Assembly (NCBI GenBank): GCA_900766895.1
Contig: CAAFXF010000073.1
Span: 1-6,207, forward strand
Origin: Clostridia bacterium
GTDB taxonomy: Bacteria > Bacillota > Clostridia > Oscillospirales > Acutalibacteraceae
DNA: 6,207 nt
Reading direction: 5' to 3'
The position numbers and the translations under genes are program-made. Numbering within the stretch: position 1 is the first letter of the stretch; each line of letters starts with the position of its first letter. Of this stretch, positions 1 to 6,207 are shown piece after piece. The notes under the pieces are model-generated. The model worked only from the letters and a program-made list of their open reading frames with translations. It was not told the origin of the DNA and ran no database searches.

Positions 1-1721
1 ACAGGATGAATATGAGAGCCTGGTAAAATATCGTGAAACTGATTTACAAGAAGCTTTTTGTAAAGCTCGGTGATTTTTTGCTGATTATCCTCCCCGCGAA
101 GAACGCTGAGCATTTCCGCATCCCTGAACATATATTCAAGCTGTCTGTTTTTCTTTTTCAGCTCGCTTTTTGTGGTAAAGGTACCGCGGTGCATTTCAAG
201 GTACAGCTCACCGTCCCACACCTTTAAGTTTGGATTGTCCTTAAGATTTTTCTCCAAAAATTCCGAACCGCCCATATGCTCACATTTTGGCATAACGGAA
301 AGCTTATCAAAGCGGTGCATAAGCTCAATCATTTCCTCTGTACAGCCGGAGCCTCCGTCACCGTAGCCAAACATATTCATAGTTTGACCGCCTTGGTCCT
401 TATCTATATATGCTTCCCAATTCTCCTGAATTTGAGACGGAGCATTCCATGTAATAAAGTGAGTAGGAGGAACGCACGCAAGCACCTCGCTGCCGTCAAT
501 ACCCTTCCATATAAAGTTATTATGAGGAAAACGGTTGGTATCATTCCATGTAGACATCTTATTTGATACAAAATAGTCTACTCCGCTTTTTTTGAGAATT
601 TGAGGCATTATCCAGCTATTGCCGAAAACATCGGGTAGCCAAGCATTGTTGACATATTTGCCAAACATTCTTTTGTATGTTTTTTGTCCGTATAGGCACT
701 GACGGATAAGGCTTTCGGCAGACGGAATGTTACAGTCGGGCTCAACGTACATAGCACCGACAGGCTCAAACTGACCTGTGCTTACCTTTTCCTTAAGCTC
801 CTCAAAAACATCGGGATAATACTTTTCAAGCGTTTCGTACACATAAGGCTGTGTATGCGTGTACTTAAAATCAGGATATTTATCCATCAAACGAAGTTGA
901 ATAAGAACAGTACGCAAATTCTTTTGCACTGCATGTATCCTACGCCAATAATATGCAATGTCAAGATGAGAGTGTGCTATAAGTGCAACGTCACCGCTGC
1001 CCTTATAGGTATCGTTTGCATAGATAACCTCATCAACATATTGCTTTGCCAGTGAAACACCTGTAAGCTCATCAGAGTCAAAATCAATCAAATTCATTGC
1101 GTTATTAAGCTCACGGTTTAAGAATTCTCGATAATCCTCGTTGAACAAATCGGATTTTGCAATATCAAGCAAAAGCTCAAAATCCCACACCAAATCCTGT
1201 ACCTCATGATTAACGGTACAGATATAAGCACCCTCAAAAACCTGACGACATCCACGAACTGACAGACTTTCGGGATTACGCTCATCATCAGGCTTTGAAC
1301 GGTTATATCCCATCATATCAAAATGCAGAGTTTCGGCGTCATTAATATAAGGAGAAATCAACATTCTTTCTCTGTTAGGGTCAACACCGCCTACATATTT
1401 GCCGTTAATTTTTACACAAATCTCCGCCGCTGTTTTAAGAGAAAACCACAGCTCCTTGCCTTGAAGTTCCTTTGGTAAATCAACATCTGCTTTGATAAAC
1501 GCTGTGCCGTCCGGAGTAAAATACATATCGCCCCTATTAAGAGGTCGGTAATCATCCGAATAATATTCAAATTCCATTTCGGATACCTGACGGGCATCTC
1601 GTATAATTAAATTTTTTATTTCCCACTTTGAAGAATAGACATGTCTTTTGAGCCAGCCAAAGCGTAAATCCGTCCACTCCTCAGGACGCATAGAGCGTCG
1701 TACAACCTTAATATGTGCCAC
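1..1721 (-). CDS. GH38 alpha-mannosidase, C-terminus cut by contig end
   Basis: The open frame runs from a GTG at 1721 to the window edge (573 complete codons, no stop), so it is 3'-partial. GH38 enzymes remove alpha-linked mannose with retention of configuration, using a zinc ion. Visible parts: an N-terminal beta-sandwich-like region (about 60-170), then the catalytic domain starting with AHSHLDIAYYW (249-259). By comparison with Golgi mannosidase II the zinc ligands would be His252, Asp254, Asp364 and His563. Asp364 in WLPDVFGNSW is the expected nucleophile. FGYGDGG (451-457) may carry the acid/base, probably Asp455. HRGTFTTKSELKKKNRQLE (511-529) and NQFHDILPGSHIHP (560-573) are further family signatures. 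Family members are usually about 850-1,050 residues, so roughly the last third or more is missing. No signal peptide is seen, so it is likely cytoplasmic. The start is fixed by AAGGAGG seven bases upstream. It is the last visible gene of the operon. Linkage specificity cannot be read from the sequence. Confidence 0.95.
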   Translation of the reverse strand, partial: MAHIKVVRRSMRPEEWTDLRFGWLKRHVYSSKWEIKNLIIRDARQVSEMEFEYYSDDYRPLNRGDMYFTPDGTAFIKADVDLPKELQGKELWFSLKTAAEICVKINGKYVGGVDPNRERMLISPYINDAETLHFDMMGYNRSKPDDERNPESLSVRGCRQVFEGAYICTVNHEVQDLVWDFELLLDIAKSDLFNEDYREFLNRELNNAMNLIDFDSDELTGVSLAKQYVDEVIYANDTYKGSGDVALIAHSHLDIAYYWRRIHAVQKNLRTVLIQLRLMDKYPDFKYTHTQPYVYETLEKYYPDVFEELKEKVSTGQFEPVGAMYVEPDCNIPSAESLIRQCLYGQKTYKRMFGKYVNNAWLPDVFGNSWIMPQILKKSGVDYFVSNKMSTWNDTNRFPHNNFIWKGIDGSEVLACVPPTHFITWNAPSQIQENWEAYIDKDQGGQTMNMFGYGDGGSGCTEEMIELMHRFDKLSVMPKCEHMGGSEFLEKNLKDNPNLKVWDGELYLEMHRGTFTTKSELKKKNRQLEYMFRDAEMLSVLRGEDNQQKITELYKKLLVNQFHDILPGSHIHP

Positions 1722-1728
1722 AACGAAA

Positions 1729-1735
1729 CCTCCTT
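1729..1735 (-). promoter_or_regulatory. Ribosome binding site of the GH38 gene, overlapping the preceding stop
   Basis: AAGGAGG on the minus strand, with seven bases (TTTCGTT) before the GTG at 1721. It shares bases with the TAA stop (1736-1734) of the NifU-like gene. This site decides the GTG start: no ATG in this frame is as well placed, and the nearest in-frame ATG is codon 11. The overlap suggests that ribosomes ending on the small gene restart on the mannosidase. Confidence 0.85.
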
Positions 1736-1976
1736 AAACATCCTGAAAATAAGGCTTTTTTCTGACTGCATTAATGCTGACATCAACCTTGCAGTCTTTT
1801 TTTATTTCGTCCTTTATCCAAGCGATACATCTGTCGAGAATAAGACATTTTGAACACTCACCGCGAAAAATAACTGTTAATTCTTTACCCTCGAGTGATA
1901 CAAATTCTATCCAACCCCCGTCACCCTGAATTTTGGGTTGAAGGACATTTTCTATATAATTCTTAACGTTTTTCAT
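1734..1976 (-). CDS. Small NifU C-terminal-domain-like protein with CxxC motif
   Basis: 80 residues. The pattern resembles the NifU C-terminal domain (PF01106), which in NifU, Nfu and related proteins holds or passes on an Fe-S cluster through a CxxC pair, usually at a dimer interface. Visible: a helix, VLQPKIQGDGGWIEFVSLEG (11-30) with the typical DGG (19-21), a beta strand ELTVIFRG (32-39), then GECSKC (39-44) where the family has GACSGC, followed by a helix. Cys41 and Cys44 are the expected ligands. Cys50 and Cys62 are extra and not part of the usual motif. The protein is close to the size of the isolated domain and has no IscU-like scaffold part. It lies 8 bases after the phosphohexomutase and 12 bases before the mannosidase, so it is co-translated with sugar genes rather than an Fe-S operon. 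Family membership is judged by eye; a role in Fe-S delivery, metal binding or redox sensing is inference. Confidence 0.8.
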   Translation of the reverse strand: MKNVKNYIENVLQPKIQGDGGWIEFVSLEGKELTVIFRGECSKCLILDRCIAWIKDEIKKDCKVDVSINAVRKKPYFQDV

Positions 1977-1981
1977 AATAA

Positions 1982-1986
1982 CCCCT
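1982..1986 (-). promoter_or_regulatory. Ribosome binding site of the NifU-like gene, overlapping the mutase stop
   Basis: AGGGG on the minus strand, five bases before the ATG at 1976. It begins inside the TAG stop (1987-1985) of the phosphohexomutase gene. This is a weaker Shine-Dalgarno match than those of the two neighbouring genes, and the overlap points to translational coupling. Confidence 0.6.
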
Positions 1987-3610
1987 ATGAATTAATAATT
2001 GATGAAATAGTGTTTCTGATATTTTGCAAACGAAGGTCGGCATTTTGCCTGCTTTCATCAACTATTGAATAGTAGACCTTAATTTTAGGCTCTGTACCCG
2101 ACGGACGAACAGCCATCCAAGAGCCGTCGTCAAAAATATACTTAAGCACATTTTCCTTTGGCAAATCCCTAATACCGTCCTTAAAATCAATTATCTCTTT
2201 TATATTAGGCAAAAGAGCAGTTCCCTTTGCTCTGAAATCTGCCATAAGGCTTTGGATTTTTTCGGCTCCGTCCTTGCCCTTAAGCACAAAGCTATCAAGA
2301 TAATCAAGATAATAGCCGTATTCATCATATATTTCATTAAGTCCATCAACAAGGGTTTTGCCCTGATTTTTATACCACGCCGCCATTTGACAGATAAGCA
2401 TTGATGAAACAACGGCGTCCTTATCCCGTGCATGAGTGCCTACAAGATAGCCGTATGATTCCTCGTATCCTATAACAAATTCCTGCTCGCCTGTTGCTTC
2501 ATACTTATTAATCTTATCACCGATATACTTAAAGCCTGTGAGAGTTTCCTCAATCTGCAAACCGAAGCTTCTGCCGATATTTGCGCCAAGCTCCGAGGTA
2601 ACAATAGTCTTTACAAGAGTTGATTTACTGTTAAGCTGCTGCCTGTGCATAGTAAGGACAAACTTAACAAGGAGAGCACCCGTTTGATTACCGGTGAGCA
2701 AAGCATAATCGTCACCGCTTTTAACGGCTATACCTACCCTATCGCAATCGGGGTCGGTGCCAAGCACCAAATCAGCCCCAATGCTTTTTGCCTTTTCAAT
2801 AGCAATATTAAGTGCGTCCTTCTCCTCAGGATTAGGTGAACGTACTGTTGAAAAGTTGCCGTCGGGAAGCTCCTGCTCCTTAACAACCGTAACATCCATA
2901 CCCTCAAGCATTTTGCGTACAGGGATATTACCTGTGCCGTGAAGCGGAGTATAAACAATTTTCAAATCGCTTTTTTCGGTGTAAACAGACTGTTCCTTAA
3001 TTCTTTTATAATATTCACAAAGAACATTTTCACCTATCATAGTAATACCGTCATCACTGCTTGAAAACGGAATAGTTGAAAAATCCTCTACTGCATTAAT
3101 ATACCCGATAGCATTTTTGGCATCCTCTGTGCAAAGCTGACAGCCCTTACTGTCATATACCTTGTAGCCGTTATATTCCTTTGGGTTATGTGAAGCAGTA
3201 ATCATAACGCCTGCAGTACATCCCAAATAAGCAGTTGTAAAGCTTAACACAGGTACAGGCACAAGGGTACTGTACAGATACACCTTAAATCCGCAGGAGG
3301 CAAAAATACCTGCCGCGATTTTGGCAAAATATGCCGAATTGTTACGACTGTCATATGCTAACGCAACACTTATTTCACCTTCATTACTGCTTTTCAAATA
3401 ATTTGCAAGACCGTATGTTGCCTTGCCGACGGTGTACTTATTCATTCTGTTTGAGCCGGCGCCCATAATTCCGCGAAGGCCGCCTGTTCCAAAAGCCAAA
3501 TCCTTATAAAATCTATCCTCTATTTCCTTTTCATCGGTAATAGCTTCAAGCTCTGCCCTTGTATCCTCATCAAAGGTAAGCCACAAATTATACTTTTCTT
3601 TAATATTCAT
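1985..3610 (-). CDS. pgcA: Alpha-phosphohexomutase, long form (phosphoglucomutase/phosphomannomutase)
   Basis: 541 residues, cytoplasmic. The family interconverts hexose 1- and 6-phosphates through a phosphoserine and a bound Mg2+. All four signature loops are present. TASHNPKEYNGYK (138-150) carries the phosphoserine at Ser140. GTDPDCDRVG (284-293) has metal ligands Asp286, Asp288 and Asp290; the Cys at 289 replaces the commoner Ala. GYEESYGY (381-388) is the sugar-binding loop. RPSGTEPKIKVY (502-513) is the phosphate-binding loop. FGTGGLRG (40-47) and VVKEQELPDGNFSTV (242-256) match Bacillus PgcA and the PGM2-type long subfamily. The ATG at 3610 is chosen because GGAGG lies six bases upstream; an in-frame start at 3676 would add 22 residues by translating the hairpin and promoter region. 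The enzyme could supply glucose-6-P or feed mannose-1-P/6-P exchange. Sequence alone does not settle glucose versus mannose preference, and the symbol reflects subfamily resemblance only. Confidence 0.95.
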   Translation of the reverse strand: MNIKEKYNLWLTFDEDTRAELEAITDEKEIEDRFYKDLAFGTGGLRGIMGAGSNRMNKYTVGKATYGLANYLKSSNEGEISVALAYDSRNNSAYFAKIAAGIFASCGFKVYLYSTLVPVPVLSFTTAYLGCTAGVMITASHNPKEYNGYKVYDSKGCQLCTEDAKNAIGYINAVEDFSTIPFSSSDDGITMIGENVLCEYYKRIKEQSVYTEKSDLKIVYTPLHGTGNIPVRKMLEGMDVTVVKEQELPDGNFSTVRSPNPEEKDALNIAIEKAKSIGADLVLGTDPDCDRVGIAVKSGDDYALLTGNQTGALLVKFVLTMHRQQLNSKSTLVKTIVTSELGANIGRSFGLQIEETLTGFKYIGDKINKYEATGEQEFVIGYEESYGYLVGTHARDKDAVVSSMLICQMAAWYKNQGKTLVDGLNEIYDEYGYYLDYLDSFVLKGKDGAEKIQSLMADFRAKGTALLPNIKEIIDFKDGIRDLPKENVLKYIFDDGSWMAVRPSGTEPKIKVYYSIVDESRQNADLRLQNIRNTISSIINS

Positions 3611-3616
3611 ACCTAT

Positions 3617-3621
3617 CCTCC
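3617..3621 (-). promoter_or_regulatory. Ribosome binding site of the phosphohexomutase
   Basis: GGAGG on the minus strand, six bases (ATAGGT) before the ATG at 3610. It decides the start: the longer frame opening at 3676 has no such site and would run through the intergenic hairpin. Confidence 0.9.
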
Positions 3622-3634
3622 GGCAATTTTTTTT

Positions 3635-3664
3635 ATTATACAACAAAAGAGGCGGATAAATCCA
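3635..3664 (-). promoter_or_regulatory. Possible promoter of the mutase-NifU-mannosidase operon
   Basis: A perfect TATAAT (3640-3635 on the minus strand) lies 24 bases before the mutase ATG. The -35 region is poor: the best choice, TGGATT (3664-3659, 18-base spacer), matches TTGACA at three of six positions and lies inside the terminator hairpin. There is no TGn extended -10, since the three bases before TATAAT are TTG. It may be a weak or activator-dependent promoter, or only an AT-rich coincidence. Confidence 0.35.
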
Positions 3665-3672
3665 CCTCTTTT
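3645..3672 (-). terminator. Rho-independent terminator-like hairpin after the transporter gene
   Basis: A 12-base-pair stem (3672-3661 with 3656-3645) closes a four-base TTTA loop, starting six bases after the transporter stop. In minus-strand RNA all pairs form, with one G-U wobble (3653/3664); in plus-strand RNA that pair would be C-A. This favours a role in the minus-strand transcript. The run after the stem is an interrupted U tract (UUUUGUUGU), so termination is probably partial. The hairpin would reduce read-through from the transporter into the mutase operon or stabilise the transporter mRNA 3' end. Confidence 0.75.
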
Positions 3673-3678
3673 TCAAAA

Positions 3679-6171
3679 TTACTTATTTTTTTTAGCAGCC
3701 TTTTTCTCTGCCTTTTCAGCCTTGCGACGCTCAAGCTCTGCCTTTTCCTCGGCAATACGCTTTGCCTCTGCCTCAGCCTCTTCCTTTTCAGCGATTGCTA
3801 CATTTTCCTTTGCAATATCGTACTGTGCAGCAATTTCGTCAAAGTGAGAGAAATTCTCCTGCTGGTTAAGAAGCTTCTTTGACTCTACATATGGCTTTGC
3901 AGCACGGTTAAACTGTGCATGCTTATCCATTTCTGCCTTCGAAAGCTTGCGAACCTCTTTGCGTTCCTCTGAAAGAGACTTGATTTCAGCCTTAAGTCTT
4001 GCAACCTCTTGTGCATCCTTATCCTTTTTAGCAATATGGCTAAGCTTTGCAAGCTCTTCAATCTTTTCGTCAAGCTCGTCTTCCTTATTGAAGTAACCTT
4101 CAAGAACGTCAAAGCTCAATTCCTCAAACTTGTTTACGGAACCAAAATACTTGCTGTATGCTTTTGCGGCAGATACTTTTGAATGTGCAAGATCAATATA
4201 GAACTTTCTGATTTCCTTTTCCTCATCAGTTGTTCTCGGCATATTTTTAGCAGCTGCAAGCTCTGCCTTTGCCTGTGCAACAGATGTGTTCTTGATGCCG
4301 TCAAGACCTGCTTCATATACCTTGGTATACGCTTCAATCTTGTGCTTACCAAGCTCTGTGTCAAACTTATTGAGCTCATCAACAACGAACTTTGAAATTT
4401 CAATTTCCTCGTTAAATTCAACAGCATCTCTGTATGCCTTTTTAGCCGCCTTTTTGTCAGCCTTATTTGCTGCATTCTTATATGTTGACTTGTCAAGTGT
4501 CTTAGGAGTAGCAACAGCCATTTCCTTTGCGTTATTAACAAGGTCAATCATTTCTACGATGTCCTTATCCTTAAGAGCATTGTTGCCATAGTCCTCGAAT
4601 ACGGCACGAACCTTAAGAACACGAACATATGACTTTTGCTTTCTTTCGGTCAAATCGTAGAAGAAGAACGGAATAACGTTAAGCGTTGCACCGACAGCAG
4701 CTACGATTACCAAAATACGAAGCAACGGAAGAAGAATGTTATCTACATCGTAAAGAGCAGATGACGGGTTGACAAAGTTGTTTTGACCGTTAGCAAGCTG
4801 TTCGGAAAGCAACTGCTGGAGAGTTTGCTTTGTGCCCGGAAGCACTCTGCTCATAAGAGTTGCATCGCCTGTTACCTTTTCTGCCATTTTTGCAGTCATA
4901 CCGAATTTTTCCTGAAGAGCAGGAAGAACACCTGCTGTAGCAAGAGTAATTACACTACCTATTGTTGCAACAGCTGCAAACATACCGTCGATACGTTCAC
5001 CTGTCTTGTACTGCTGATAGTCACGAATATCAGCCTGAATAGACGGATTAAGAATATGAGCAAACGCACCTACAAGAGCATTGAGATACAAGCAAGCCAT
5101 TACTGCCCAAATTACGTAGTTCTTGATATTTCCGTCTGCTCCACTTGAACCAAGGAATAGCGGGTACATACAAAGAATAAACAAAATATTGAAAATATTT
5201 GTGACAATCTGTACCTTCTTTTTACCCCATTTTCTGATGCAGAAAGGAGCAAGAAGCATACCCCAAAGCGAAGCATTACCGTAAACGGCAGTAATAATAG
5301 TATATGTACCCTGTGAGCAGGCACCGCCGTAGTTACAAAGCCAATAGAGGATGTTTGCATATGCGGTTTCAAGGAAGCCGATCCAACCTGCAAGCGAAAT
5401 AATCCAGAAATACTTATTCTTTGCAACCTCACGAAGAGCATCGGTAAACTTAATTTGGATAACGTGAGTTTTAGCCTGAATAATCTTTTCCTGTGTATTG
5501 GCATAGACAACGAATACAAGGAGAGTACCGATTACACCGATTACAGGGAAAGCAAGTCTGTACACACGGATATCGGTTTGGTTGGTGCCGATCATAGCCG
5601 CAATAAGCGGAATGATGATGTTGTATACAGTTGGGCCAAATGAATAAATAACACTCTTGATAGAAGCTACATCGGCACGTTCCTGTGAGTTTGGTGAAAG
5701 AACGTGGATGAGATTCTCATAAGCATCATAGAAGAAATAATAGAAGAACTGGAGAGCGATGTTGAACGCAAGAACTACTGCACACTTTGCAACATACTCT
5801 GAATCCTTGCCAAACATTGTGCCGTCACCAACGATGAGCTTAAGCTTATCGTATGGGAACCATACCATAGCAACAAAAATAATCGAGCAAGGAATACCCA
5901 TTCTTAACAGATACGGTCTGTACTTACCGGCCTTATTACGAGTGTTATCGACAATGTTAGCACGAAGACCTGTAAGAGGAATACCTGCAAGCACACCGAT
6001 AACGTACATAATGTACATATCCGTAAGTCCGATACCTATTGTTCCGGAAAGGAACACGTTTGTTGCACCCAAAATACATGGGATACTCATACATACAATT
6101 AAGTATGCACCGATGCCGCCGAATGCATAAGCAGCAATTTCCTTAAAGGACATATATCTGCTTATGCATTC
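3679..6171 (-). CDS. GPH-family MFS sugar transporter with long charged C-terminal tail, 5' end cut
   Basis: Predicted inner-membrane symporter of the GPH (MelB/XylP) family, which carries glycosides and oligosaccharides with Na+ or H+. Numbering from the ATG at 6153 (824 residues): hydrophobic helices span 1 to about 499. GKYRPYLL (76-83) matches the helix II-III loop signature, and ADIRDYQQYKTGERIDG (374-390) matches the family motif before helix XI. About 60 residues, probably extracellular, separate helices XI and XII. Residues 500-824 form a hydrophilic Lys/Glu/Ala-rich, helical and probably coiled-coil tail ending in KKAAKKNK, expected in the cytoplasm. Typical GPH proteins are about 450-500 residues. 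The ATG at 6153 has no ribosome binding site, and six more in-frame codons (ECISRY) are genuine up to 6171, so the true start probably lies just beyond the contig. A GTG at 6186 lies in adapter sequence and is false. The substrate is inferred only from the downstream GH38 gene: a mannoside. Confidence 0.9.
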   Translation of the reverse strand, partial: ECISRYMSFKEIAAYAFGGIGAYLIVCMSIPCILGATNVFLSGTIGIGLTDMYIMYVIGVLAGIPLTGLRANIVDNTRNKAGKYRPYLLRMGIPCSIIFVAMVWFPYDKLKLIVGDGTMFGKDSEYVAKCAVVLAFNIALQFFYYFFYDAYENLIHVLSPNSQERADVASIKSVIYSFGPTVYNIIIPLIAAMIGTNQTDIRVYRLAFPVIGVIGTLLVFVVYANTQEKIIQAKTHVIQIKFTDALREVAKNKYFWIISLAGWIGFLETAYANILYWLCNYGGACSQGTYTIITAVYGNASLWGMLLAPFCIRKWGKKKVQIVTNIFNILFILCMYPLFLGSSGADGNIKNYVIWAVMACLYLNALVGAFAHILNPSIQADIRDYQQYKTGERIDGMFAAVATIGSVITLATAGVLPALQEKFGMTAKMAEKVTGDATLMSRVLPGTKQTLQQLLSEQLANGQNNFVNPSSALYDVDNILLPLLRILVIVAAVGATLNVIPFFFYDLTERKQKSYVRVLKVRAVFEDYGNNALKDKDIVEMIDLVNNAKEMAVATPKTLDKSTYKNAANKADKKAAKKAYRDAVEFNEEIEISKFVVDELNKFDTELGKHKIEAYTKVYEAGLDGIKNTSVAQAKAELAAAKNMPRTTDEEKEIRKFYIDLAHSKVSAAKAYSKYFGSVNKFEELSFDVLEGYFNKEDELDEKIEELAKLSHIAKKDKDAQEVARLKAEIKSLSEERKEVRKLSKAEMDKHAQFNRAAKPYVESKKLLNQQENFSHFDEIAAQYDIAKENVAIAEKEEAEAEAKRIAEEKAELERRKAEKAEKKAAKKNK

Positions 6172-6207
6172 AGATCGGAAGAGCACACGTCTGAACTCCA
6201 GTCACAG
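6172..6207 (+). other. Illumina TruSeq adapter read-through (artefact)
   Basis: The plus strand from 6172 begins AGATCGGAAGAGCACACG and continues through 6205 (ending CCAGTCAC) as an exact match, from memory, to the 34-base TruSeq index-read adapter including the A-tail base. The final two bases (AG) would be the start of the index. This is untrimmed library sequence joined to the contig end, not genomic DNA. Remove it before gene calling. Confidence 0.97.

Noticed and set aside
33..1055. Several plus-strand open frames of 60-100 codons across the left third
   Set aside because: They lie antisense to the GH38 frame, which carries continuous family motifs. None has a recognisable domain or ribosome binding site.
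3611..3676. In-frame upstream start of the phosphohexomutase at 3676, adding 22 residues
   Set aside because: It would translate the terminator hairpin and the TATAAT region and has no ribosome binding site, while the ATG at 3610 has GGAGG at ideal spacing and starts a normal family N-terminus.
3611..3678. Riboswitch in the gap before the mutase
   Set aside because: The gap is only 68 bases and holds one simple hairpin, with no conserved aptamer-like elements.
3679..3830. Lysine/alanine/glutamate-rich end of the transporter as a DNA repeat
   Set aside because: The low complexity is at the amino-acid level; codons vary and there is no regular DNA repeat unit.
3885..4547. Minus-strand open frames of 75 and 137 codons inside the transporter tail
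   Set aside because: These are alternate-frame shadows of the K/E/A-rich coding sequence; their Arg/Leu/Ser/Lys-rich products show no family features.
4783..6130. Plus-strand open frames of 62-123 codons opposite the transporter
   Set aside because: They are antisense to well-supported membrane helices and motifs; the Cys/Ser/Thr-rich products look like shadow translations.
1..6171. tRNA, rRNA, CRISPR array, insertion sequence or attachment site
   Set aside because: The genes fill the window almost completely; the largest gap is 68 bases, and no repeats, inverted ends or RNA gene signatures were seen.
6154..6186. GTG start of the transporter at 6186
   Set aside because: The GTG and the following four codons come from the sequencing adapter. 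Only bases up to 6171 can be genomic.

Overview
The window is a fragment of a low-to-moderate GC bacterial chromosome. The gene style (strong AGGAGG-type ribosome binding sites, tight spacing, K/E/I-rich proteins, Clostridia-like families) suggests a Firmicute of the Ruminococcus/Clostridia kind, probably from a gut or rumen metagenome. That assignment is inference from family resemblance; there is no marker gene here. All real genes lie on the minus strand and are read from right to left.

Layout in transcription order. (1) 6171-3679: an MFS transporter of the glycoside-pentoside-hexuronide (GPH/MelB) type, with an unusual charged helical tail of about 325 residues. Its first codons are cut off by the contig end. 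(2) 3672-3645: a terminator-like hairpin followed directly by a perfect TATAAT box. (3) 3610-1985: a long-form alpha-phosphohexomutase (phosphoglucomutase/phosphomannomutase, PgcA-like). (4) 1976-1734: an 80-residue NifU-C-like protein with a CxxC motif. (5) 1721-1: a GH38 alpha-mannosidase with a GTG start, missing its C-terminal part because the contig ends. The last three genes are 8 and 12 bases apart, and each ribosome binding site overlaps the stop codon of the gene before it, so they are almost certainly one translationally coupled operon.

The simplest reading is a mannoside-use locus. A sugar or oligosaccharide is imported by the GPH carrier, cut in the cytoplasm by the GH38 enzyme (no signal peptide is seen), and the hexose phosphates are interconverted by the mutase. 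The NifU-like protein does not fit this theme and is the most intriguing gene. No kinase, phosphorylase or regulator is visible.

The right end is an artefact: bases 6172-6207 are the Illumina TruSeq read-through adapter, not biology. An ORF caller that ignores this starts the transporter inside the adapter and gives it false N-terminal residues.
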